From Prevotellaceae bacterium (GTDB lineage Bacteria > Bacteroidota > Bacteroidia > Bacteroidales > UBA932): a DNA stretch of 5,627 nucleotides. Made by a program: the position numbers and the translations under genes. The notes under the pieces are model-generated. The model was not told the DNA's origin, made no database searches, and saw only the letters and a program-made list of their open reading frames with translations. The stretch lies in assembly GCA_031273285.1 (NCBI GenBank), contig JAISSE010000276.1, forward strand, positions 1-5,627, read 5' to 3'. How positions within the stretch are numbered: the stretch's first letter is position 1; each line of letters begins with the position of its first letter. This document shows, one piece after another, positions 1 through 4,799 of this stretch.

Positions 1-54
1 TATCTTTAAGCATTTAGTATCCGACCCAAATTTCGTAGCAATTTAATTTGCGTA

Positions 55-86
55 CAAAAGTATCACAAAATCACGAAAACAACAAA
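55..86 (-). promoter_or_regulatory. Candidate leftward Bacteroides-type promoter
   Basis: Read on the minus strand, bases 62-55 are TACTTTTG, an exact match to the Bacteroides -7 consensus TAnnTTTG. Bases 86-83 are TTTG, matching the -33 element, with a 20-nt spacer. The known primary-sigma promoter of Bacteroides uses these two boxes at about this spacing. The promoter would drive a gene lying left of the window, making it divergent from the 352-2459 pair. The boxes are short and the region is AT-rich, so a chance match is possible. Confidence 0.4.
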
Positions 87-267
87 TAATCTTTCCAAAT
101 AATTTCGGCGCTTGTCGAATCCTGCTGTGTATTTTACTGGTAATATGATATTTACTTCAAGACGAAGAAAGTCGAAAATCCGCCGCAAAAATAAGCTCAA
201 AAATGCCTTTTTGCCGTCGAAAACGGGCAATATTCCCGATTTTGACGGACATTTTATTCCCGTTTGT

Positions 268-286
268 CAAATTTTGATTAAATTTG
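268..286. repeat. AT-rich inverted repeat in the leader
   Basis: CAAATTT (268-274) and AAATTTG (280-286) are perfect 7-bp inverted arms around a 5-nt centre. The hairpin would be weak as RNA because it has one G-C pair per arm, so a DNA operator is at least as likely. It overlaps the -7-like TAAATTTG at 279-286 and lies 2 nt before the stronger repeat at 289-312. Confidence 0.4.
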
Positions 287-288
287 AA

Positions 289-312
289 GTCGGATTTATG
301 CTTGAATCCGAC
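289..312. repeat. Perfect 8-bp inverted repeat, operator or leader hairpin
   Basis: GTCGGATT (289-296) and AATCCGAC (305-312) are perfect inverted arms around an 8-nt centre (TATGCTTG). The centre point lies about 51 nt upstream of the ATG at 352. No U-run follows the right arm (the next bases are GTTATTATG), so it does not look like an intrinsic terminator. A protein binding site or a stabilising 5'-leader hairpin fits better. Which of these applies is inference. Confidence 0.5.
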
Positions 313-351
313 GTTATTATGTTGTATTATAATATGTTTAATGTATATTAA

Positions 352-594
352 ATGGGGATTTTACTTAAAATTATACTGATATTGGTTATCCTGTCGTGGC
401 TGTTCAGGATGGTTATGGGATATTTTGCGCGTACGTTTTTCGATAATTTGACGAACGGCAAACCGACAGGTAAGGCAAAAACTCGACATAATACCCGCAA
501 ACAGGGCGATGTGCATATCGACAAACAGCCTGCACGGGATAAAAAAATCAAAGAGGACGTGGGAGAATATGTTGATTACGAGGAGATAAAATAA
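352..594 (+). CDS. Small single-helix membrane protein, DUF4834-like
   Basis: This encodes an 80-residue protein of unknown function. An N-terminal hydrophobic helix (about residues 3-26, rich in Ile, Leu and Val with two Trp/Phe positions) should anchor it in the inner membrane. The rest is a soluble, very polar tail rich in Lys, Arg, Asp and Glu, ending in an acidic GEYVDYEEIK motif. A short protein with one N-terminal helix, a basic linker and a C-terminal 'DVGEYVDYEEI' is what I recall of the Bacteroidetes DUF4834 family. The family name is from memory, not a search. The ATG at 352 places the hydrophobic segment at the extreme N-terminus as expected; there is no Shine-Dalgarno sequence. 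It lies 26 nt upstream of the ABC exporter on the same strand, so the two are probably co-transcribed, which suggests but does not prove a role linked to the exporter or the envelope. Confidence 0.8.
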   Translation: MGILLKIILILVILSWLFRMVMGYFARTFFDNLTNGKPTGKAKTRHNTRKQGDVHIDKQPARDKKIKEDVGEYVDYEEIK

Positions 595-620
595 TTCCGA
601 AAAAACCGAATAAAAAATAA

Positions 621-2459
621 ATGGATAAAAACTTGTTTTTCCGCATCGTAGCCTTTGCGAAACCTTATTCCCGCTTCTGGCCTCGCTACATGGCGTTCAT
701 AATTCCGGGAATGATTTTCGGCATTTTGAATTTCATACTGATACTGCCCATACTGGAAATCATATTTGAGAAAAAACCTCTGACATACATCGATACCTCC
801 GGATTTTCGCTTGCCGACGCGGAATATTTCAAGAGTCTTTTTTACAATTTTCTGTACAGGATAAATGTTTCGTGGGGTACGAACGGGACTGTTGCCATTG
901 TTTGCCTCTCGGTGCTGATAGCTTCATTTTTTGCCAATTTGTTCAAATATCTGGCACAACGCACTTTAGTGTCGATGCGTGTTTATGTTCTGAAAAACAT
1001 GCGAAGCACCATCTTCGGCAAAATAACCGGACTGCATGTGGCTTACTTCAACGAAAAACGGAAAGGCGACCTTATGTCCACGCTTTCCAACGATATAGGA
1101 GAAGTGCAAAACAGTATAGTGAACTCGTTTCAGGTGATTTTCAAAGAGCCGATAATGATTGCGGGCAACATGGCGGTTTTGTTTTACATTTCGTATCAAC
1201 TGACTATATTTTCGCTAATTGCAGCTCCCCTGTCGGCTTTTTTAATAGGCAGGCTGGCGCGAAAACTGAAACGGGACGCGGGAATAGCTCAGATGCATCA
1301 GGCTGATATAATGAGTATCATCGAAGAAACCGTTTCGGGGATGAGAATAATCAAAGCATTTAATGCTCAGAAATATGTGCTCGGCAAATTCGAAAACGCG
1401 AACGAAAACTACAGGAAATCATCGAAGCAGGTAGCCAACCGGCAGGAAATGGCTTCTCCGATATCGGAATTTCTCGGTGTTGCCACTGTGCTTGCGATAG
1501 TCTATTTCGGCGGCAGGCTGGTGTTGGGCGGAAGTCTGAATATGAGCGCATCCGGATTTATTGTCTATATTGCATTGTATTATAATATTTTAATCCCCAT
1601 AAAAGATTTTACGCGCTCTTTCGCATCAATTCAAAAAGGTATGGCTTCCGCCCAAAGGGTATTCGAGGTTGTCGATTATCCGGTTGATATTCTCAAAAAC
1701 ACAAAACCTCTGTCTATAAGCGAATTTAAGGATAAAATCGAGTTATGCAACGTGTCGTTTTATTACTCCGAAAAGAGCAGTGAAGTTCTTCATAATGTGC
1801 AGTTAACCATCCCGAAAGGGAAAACCTGCGCTTTGGTGGGACATTCGGGAGCCGGAAAATCGACCATAGCCGATTTAATCCCGCGCTTTTATGATGTAAC
1901 GGGCGGAGAAATAAAGCTGGACGGCGTCAATATCAAAGATTATCAGCCGAAAGAGCTGATCAGTTTAATGGGAATCGTCAGTCAGGAGTCTATACTGTTC
2001 AACGACACGGTTTTCAATAATATTGCCTTCGGCTGGGAAAAAGCGACGGAAGAAAACGTGCGCAAAGCGGCGGAAATAGCAAATGCTCACGAGTTTATCG
2101 TAAAATTGGAAGACGGTTACAATACTTTTATCGGAGACAGAGGGAATCGTTTGTCGGGCGGTCAGCGACAGCGTTTAGCCATTGCTCGCGCCGTTTTGCG
2201 CAATCCGCCGATACTGATTCTGGATGAGGCTACTTCGGCGCTGGATACCGAATCGGAACGGCTTGTGCAGGACGCATTATACAACTTGATGAAAAACAGA
2301 ACTTCCATCGTTATAGCTCACAGACTTTCGACTATACGCAATGCCGATTGTATTGTTGTGATTCAAGCCGGAAAAATAATCGAACAAGGTACGCACGAGG
2401 AACTTACGGATAAACAAACGGCTTATTTCAATCTGTGTAAGCTGCAAAATTTCAAGTAA
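621..2459 (+). CDS. MsbA-type ABC exporter, fused permease and ATPase
   Basis: This 612-residue half-transporter should act as a homodimer in the inner membrane, using ATP to export or flip a substrate, plausibly a lipid or lipid-like compound. The N-terminal type-1 exporter domain (about 1-340) has six predicted helices near 22-49, 90-112, 175-192, 193-212, 284-304 and 310-328. An unusually long loop (about 50-89) lies between helices 1 and 2 on the periplasmic side. The ATPase domain follows: A-loop Tyr382, Walker A GHSGAGKST (407-415), Q-loop Gln455, signature LSGGQ (511-515), Walker B ILILDE (531-536) with catalytic Glu536, and switch His567. All catalytic elements are intact and the length matches MsbA-like exporters. 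The ATG at 621 has no Shine-Dalgarno sequence, as is usual in this phylum. The substrate cannot be read from sequence: lipid A export is one reading, a multidrug or other lipid exporter another, so no gene symbol is given. Confidence 0.93.
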   Translation: MDKNLFFRIVAFAKPYSRFWPRYMAFIIPGMIFGILNFILILPILEIIFEKKPLTYIDTSGFSLADAEYFKSLFYNFLYRINVSWGTNGTVAIVCLSVLIASFFANLFKYLAQRTLVSMRVYVLKNMRSTIFGKITGLHVAYFNEKRKGDLMSTLSNDIGEVQNSIVNSFQVIFKEPIMIAGNMAVLFYISYQLTIFSLIAAPLSAFLIGRLARKLKRDAGIAQMHQADIMSIIEETVSGMRIIKAFNAQKYVLGKFENANENYRKSSKQVANRQEMASPISEFLGVATVLAIVYFGGRLVLGGSLNMSASGFIVYIALYYNILIPIKDFTRSFASIQKGMASAQRVFEVVDYPVDILKNTKPLSISEFKDKIELCNVSFYYSEKSSEVLHNVQLTIPKGKTCALVGHSGAGKSTIADLIPRFYDVTGGEIKLDGVNIKDYQPKELISLMGIVSQESILFNDTVFNNIAFGWEKATEENVRKAAEIANAHEFIVKLEDGYNTFIGDRGNRLSGGQRQRLAIARAVLRNPPILILDEATSALDTESERLVQDALYNLMKNRTSIVIAHRLSTIRNADCIVVIQAGKIIEQGTHEELTDKQTAYFNLCKLQNFK

Positions 2460-2477
2460 AAGCGATTATGTTTTGAT

Positions 2478-2496
2478 TTCGGCACCGAATATTTTT
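2478..2496 (+). terminator. Weak intrinsic terminator candidate after the exporter
   Basis: TTCG (2478-2481) and CGAA (2486-2489) can pair around a GCAC tetraloop, and the right arm is followed by TA and then five T's (2492-2496). The position, 18 nt after the exporter stop codon, suits a terminator. The 4-bp stem is short and has two A-T pairs, so the much larger downstream repeat element could be the real transcript end. Confidence 0.25.
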
Positions 2497-2521
2497 CTTA
2501 GCCTCTCAAAATTAGGTGCAT

Positions 2522-2554
2522 TTGACTACGTTGATTTTTAATTGACTGCGTCGA
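2522..2554. repeat. Imperfect 13-bp direct repeat with 20-bp period
   Basis: TTGACTACGTTGA (2522-2534) recurs as TTGACTGCGTCGA (2542-2554), matching at 11 of 13 positions and offset by exactly 20 bp, about two helical turns. It lies between the exporter stop and the inverted-repeat element. It may be a protein binding site, part of the repeat family next to it, or chance. Confidence 0.35.
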
Positions 2555-2582
2555 ACTTGCATTTCAAATTGTCGCATGCGTA

Positions 2583-2618
2583 AAAAGTCCCACAGGGACA
2601 ACACTTTATTAACCGTAG
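2583..2618 (+). repeat. Left outer arm of the nested repeat
   Basis: This 36-nt arm begins AAAAGTCCC and ends TTAACCGTAG. It is the reverse complement of 2755-2790 apart from one base at 2592, where this arm reads CACAGG and the partner implies CGCAGG. The change lies in the 3-nt centre of the GTCCC/GGGAC palindrome, so the small stem is unaffected. Confidence 0.75.
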
Positions 2619-2632
2619 GCTTTAGCCTGCGG
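2613..2632. repeat. Local hairpin at the inner end of the left arm
   Basis: CCGTAGGC (2613-2620) pairs with GCCTGCGG (2625-2632) around TTTA. Seven pairs are Watson-Crick and one is T-G. Its left strand reuses the last six bases of the outer arm, so this hairpin competes with long-range pairing to 2755-2760. Confidence 0.5.
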
Positions 2633-2652
2633 ATAGAGCGATACACCCCTCC

Positions 2653-2674
2653 AAGTCCCGCAGGGACGACACTT
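2653..2674 (+). repeat. Inner arm, forward copy of the 22-bp unit
   Basis: This copy is the exact reverse complement of 2692-2713. It differs from the unit in the left outer arm (2585-2606) at two positions: G against A in the palindrome centre, and GAC against AAC after the palindrome. Confidence 0.75.
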
Positions 2675-2691
2675 GAATACGCCGCAACAAA

Positions 2692-2713
2692 AAGTGTCGT
2701 CCCTGCGGGACTT
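2692..2713 (-). repeat. Inner arm, inverted copy of the 22-bp unit
   Basis: This is the perfect inverted partner of 2653-2674, separated from it by 17 nt. The two could form a 22-bp stem with a 17-nt loop. Read on the minus strand, it and the right outer arm are 75 nt apart and in the same reading frame, which produces a repeated Ser-Arg-Arg-Asp-Asp/Asn-Thr motif in a spurious open frame. Confidence 0.75.
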
Positions 2714-2731
2714 TCCAGTGTGTAGTTTTTT

Positions 2732-2760
2732 CCGTAGATTCCGCTTCGCTCCATCTACGG
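2732..2760. repeat. Perfect 8-bp hairpin at the inner end of the right arm
   Basis: CCGTAGAT (2732-2739) and ATCTACGG (2753-2760) are perfect inverted arms around 13 nt. The right strand overlaps the start of the outer arm (2755), mirroring the hairpin at 2613-2632. CCGTAG therefore occurs three times in the element: at 2613, at 2732, and inverted at 2755-2760. Confidence 0.6.
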
Positions 2761-2790
2761 TTAATAAAGTGTTGTCCCTGCGGGACTTTT
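2755..2790 (-). repeat. Right outer arm of the nested repeat
   Basis: This 36-nt arm is the inverted partner of 2583-2618 with a single mismatch. It begins CTACGGTTAA and ends GGGACTTTT. Read on the plus strand it ends in four T's after the GTCCCTGCGGGAC palindrome, which might serve as a weak transcription end for the exporter. Confidence 0.75.
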
Positions 2791-2935
2791 GCATATCACC
2801 CATACATGTGCTAATTTAAATTCCTCCCCTCAAAATAAGATTTCGCCTTTTTGTCAATTTTTTCACTAAATTTACCGTCGGAAAGATTAAGTAAAATGAA
2901 AATTAATTGATTATTATCCAATAAATTAAACGGAG

Positions 2936-3961
2936 ATGAAACGGATTTATATTATCTTATTTGCAATTTTTGCGGGCAATCTGTGTTTTGCGCAGGAGGC
3001 TAAGGAGGGGCAACGTGTAGTACTTGCGTATGTAACGTCGTGGAGCGACATTATCCCTGACCCCGAATACGTTACGCATATCAATTATGCCTTCGGACAC
3101 GTGAATTCCACATTCGACGGGATCAGGATAGACAAGGAAGAACGTCTGAAAACGATTGTCGGCTTGAAGGAACGGAAAGCATCGTTGAAAGTATTGCTTT
3201 CGATCGGTGGCTGGGGCAGCGGCAGATTCAGCGAAATGGCGGCGAATGAGGCTAACAGAAAGGCGTTTGCTGCCGACTGTAAAAGAGTGATTGACGAATT
3301 TGCGCTGGACGGCGTTGACCTTGACTGGGAATTTCCGACGTCATCGATGGCTAAAATATCTTCGTCTCCCGATGATACTGAGAATTTTACGTTACTGATG
3401 CGGGAAATACGCAGTGTTACGGGCGCAGACAAAATGCTCACGCTGGCATCCAATGCCGGCGCCGGATATATTGATTTTAAGGCTGTTGAACCATATGTGG
3501 ATTTTGTGAACATAATGACATACGACATTGGGTCGGCGCCAAAACACCATGCTGCACTGTATCGCTCGGAAAATTCGGGATGGATGAACGGCGACGAATC
3601 GGTCGATGCGCATGTGAAAGCAGGGATTCCGATCAACAAACTCACTCTGGGAATGCCTTTCTATGGACGCGGAACCGTGGTAACAGGCAATTTTAACGAT
3701 TATAAGAATATTATTACCCTGCAGGGATTTACCGAAAAATGGGACGACGTCTCCAAAACGCCTTATCTGGTGAACAGTAAAGGAGATATTGTCTGTTCGT
3801 TCGAAAATGCAAAATCTATCGGGATTAAGTGCAAATATCTGCGCGACAGGGGAATGCTTGGAGCCATGTACTGGGATTACGACGGAGACGACGAAGCCGA
3901 GACTTTGCGCAAGGCTGTATATGAGGGAGTAATGAGTGAATCGCCGGACAATCCGCGATAA
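2936..3961 (+). CDS. Secreted family 18 glycoside hydrolase (chitinase-like)
   Basis: This 341-residue enzyme is predicted to cut beta-1,4-linked N-acetylglucosamine chains (chitin or related glycans) by the substrate-assisted GH18 mechanism. Residues 1-19 are a signal peptide: Lys-Arg start, hydrophobic core, and likely cleavage after Cys-Phe-Ala before Gln20. The rest is a single TIM-barrel domain with no visible carbohydrate-binding module, linker or sorting domain. GH18 marks are SIGGWG (89-94), the catalytic DGVDLDWE (125-132; Asp125, Asp128, Asp130 and acid/base Glu132 all present), MTYD (194-197), MPFYGRG (near 240) and a C-terminal YWDYDGDD with Trp313. The MTYD motif favours chitinase over EndoF/EndoS-type endoglycosidases, but the substrate remains inferred. 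GGAG abuts the ATG with no spacing, so it is not a usable ribosome site; the signal peptide fixes the start. It may supply nutrients from chitin or act on other glycans. It converges on pyrF with a 9-nt gap. Confidence 0.92.
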   Translation: MKRIYIILFAIFAGNLCFAQEAKEGQRVVLAYVTSWSDIIPDPEYVTHINYAFGHVNSTFDGIRIDKEERLKTIVGLKERKASLKVLLSIGGWGSGRFSEMAANEANRKAFAADCKRVIDEFALDGVDLDWEFPTSSMAKISSSPDDTENFTLLMREIRSVTGADKMLTLASNAGAGYIDFKAVEPYVDFVNIMTYDIGSAPKHHAALYRSENSGWMNGDESVDAHVKAGIPINKLTLGMPFYGRGTVVTGNFNDYKNIITLQGFTEKWDDVSKTPYLVNSKGDIVCSFENAKSIGIKCKYLRDRGMLGAMYWDYDGDDEAETLRKAVYEGVMSESPDNPR

Positions 3962-3970
3962 AGCAGGATA

Positions 3971-4795
3971 TTAAAGATATTTAGCAAGCAATATTTCCAT
4001 TTCCCGCCGCATTTTATTTGCCTCTTTTGATGCCGCGTCGGCAAAATTTTCAGTCCTGTCGGCGTATAATATTGCTCTCGACGAGTTTACAAGTAATCCG
4101 CAGATGCTGTTCATTCCGTATTTTGCCACATCCTCCAGACTTCCGCCCTGTGCCCCTATTCCCGGCACAAGCAAAAACCGGTCGGGAACAATGGCTCTGA
4201 CTTTGGCAAGCATCTCTGCCTTAGTGGCTCCAACGACATACATTGTGTTATCGACATTGCCCCAGTCTTTTGAAATGTCCAAAACCTTTTCGAACAGACA
4301 AACATCTTCGCTGTTTGTCATATATTGAAAATCGCTTGCCGAAGGGTTCGAGGTCAGCGCCAGCAGGATACTCCATTTGTCCGGAAATTTCATAAACGGC
4401 ACGACGGTGTCTTTTCCCATGTACGGCGACAGGGTTACCGCGTCGAAATCAAATGTTTCGAAAAAAGTTTTCGCGTACATTTCCGCAGTATTGCCGATGT
4501 CGCCTCTTTTTGCATCGGCAATAATAAATATGTCGGGATAATTTTTTCGTATATACGAGACGGTTCTTTCCAGTGAACGCCAGCCTGTTACCCCGTTCGA
4601 TTCGTAGAACGCCAGATTCGGTTTGTATGCCACGGTGCAATCGACTGTTGCGTCGATTATTGCCTTGTTGAAAGAATACGCGGGGTCGGGTTCGGACAAA
4701 AGAAATTCCGGCAGTTTCCTTATATCGGTATCCAATCCCACACAGAGAAAACTTTTTTTCTTTTTTATTTGTTCAAATATCTCTCTTGCAGTCAT
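3971..4795 (-). CDS. pyrF: Orotidine 5'-phosphate decarboxylase
   Basis: This cytoplasmic enzyme decarboxylates OMP to UMP, the final step of de novo pyrimidine synthesis. From the ATG at 4795 it is 274 residues, the size of the longer bacterial PyrF subfamily (about 270-280) and not of the roughly 230-residue E. coli type. Visible marks are GLDTD (20-24), Lys58 in YKPN, and the signature [10 protein letters not shown] (94-103) with the catalytic Asp94-x-Lys96-x-x-Asp99 set. SPYMG (123-127), the phosphate-loop stretch PGIGAQGG (211-218) and NSSRAILYA (237-245) follow. An upstream in-frame TTG (4861) would add 22 residues unlike the family and overlap nusB by 62 nt, so I reject it. The start lies 4 nt after the nusB stop (TGA-TTCA-ATG), which points to one transcript and probably coupled translation. 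No terminator is visible before the convergent chitinase. Confidence 0.95.
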   Translation of the reverse strand: MTAREIFEQIKKKKSFLCVGLDTDIRKLPEFLLSEPDPAYSFNKAIIDATVDCTVAYKPNLAFYESNGVTGWRSLERTVSYIRKNYPDIFIIADAKRGDIGNTAEMYAKTFFETFDFDAVTLSPYMGKDTVVPFMKFPDKWSILLALTSNPSASDFQYMTNSEDVCLFEKVLDISKDWGNVDNTMYVVGATKAEMLAKVRAIVPDRFLLVPGIGAQGGSLEDVAKYGMNSICGLLVNSSRAILYADRTENFADAASKEANKMRREMEILLAKYL

Positions 4796-4799
4796 TGAA

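Larger units (their letters stand above)
1..351. other. Intergenic region upstream of the DUF4834-like gene
   Basis: This stretch is AT-rich and has no convincing gene. The only rightward open frame begins at a TTG (112) and ends at 351. Its translation is rich in Lys, Arg, Asn and Phe, shows no recognisable domain, and runs across two inverted repeats, so I treat it as chance. The left third carries a leftward promoter candidate (55-86). The right third carries two inverted repeats (268-286 and 289-312). The octamer TATTCCCG occurs twice (231-238 and 255-262), 24 nt apart. TAAATTTG at 279-286 fits the Bacteroides -7 box for rightward transcription, but no TTTG lies at the right distance upstream, so the promoter of the 352-2459 pair is not settled. 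Confidence 0.6.
2583..2790. repeat. 208-bp nested inverted-repeat element (MITE/REP-like)
   Basis: The element is bounded by 36-bp inverted arms (2583-2618 and 2755-2790) that differ at one position (A at 2592 against the equivalent of G). Inside them is a second, perfect 22-bp inverted pair (2653-2674 and 2692-2713). All four arms contain the same 22-bp unit, containing GTCCCGCAGGGACGACACTT or close variants. Each unit carries a small palindrome, GTCCC-NNN-GGGAC, at 2587-2599, 2655-2667, 2699-2711 and 2774-2786. No transposase is present and no clear target-site duplication is visible. On RNA the whole element could fold into one long hairpin, which could end or protect the exporter transcript. 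I infer a dispersed, non-autonomous repeat; copies elsewhere in the genome would confirm that. Confidence 0.75.
2460..2935. other. Non-coding spacer between exporter and chitinase
   Basis: This 476-nt gap has no convincing gene. From left to right it holds a weak terminator candidate (2478-2496), an imperfect tandem pair (2522-2554), the nested inverted-repeat element (2583-2790), and about 145 nt of AT-rich sequence leading to the chitinase start. Minus-strand open frames cross the repeats, but they are translations of the repeat units and show no domain. For the chitinase promoter, TAAATTTA (2867-2874) differs from TAnnTTTG by one base, but the nearest TTTG (2850-2853) is only 13 nt upstream, too close, so I do not call one. 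Confidence 0.7.

Noticed and set aside
279..286. TAAATTTG as the -7 box of the DUF4834/exporter promoter
   Set aside because: The box is a perfect match, but the nearest TTTG (263-266) leaves only a 12-nt spacer and the next (241-244) leaves 34 nt.
112..351. 79-codon rightward open frame from a TTG
   Set aside because: It has a rare start, no recognisable domain and a low-complexity basic composition. It runs through the leader inverted repeats and ends right at the ATG of the DUF4834-like gene.
872..1306. 144-codon open frame in another frame of the exporter
   Set aside because: It overlaps the membrane domain of an intact ABC exporter and has no recognisable family.
2583..2790. CRISPR array
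   Set aside because: Repeat units change orientation, spacings are uneven (68, 44 and 75 nt between successive cores), there are only four units, and no cas gene is present.
2512..2803. Two overlapping minus-strand open frames through the repeat element
   Set aside because: Their sequence is a translation of the repeated palindromic units (for example Ser-Arg-Arg-Asp-Asp-Thr twice, 25 codons apart). No family is recognisable, and the repeats explain why the frames are open.
2867..2874. TAAATTTA as the -7 box of the chitinase promoter
   Set aside because: It has one mismatch to TAnnTTTG, and the nearest TTTG is 13 nt upstream, not about 20.
2936..2998. Lipoprotein signal on the chitinase (Cys17)
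   Set aside because: The residues before Cys17 are Gly-Asn-Leu, which does not fit a lipobox. Cleavage after Ala19 by signal peptidase I fits better.
3085..3645. 186-codon open frame antisense to the chitinase
   Set aside because: It lies wholly within an unmistakable GH18 gene, is rich in Ser and Pro as reverse-frame shadows often are, and has no domain.
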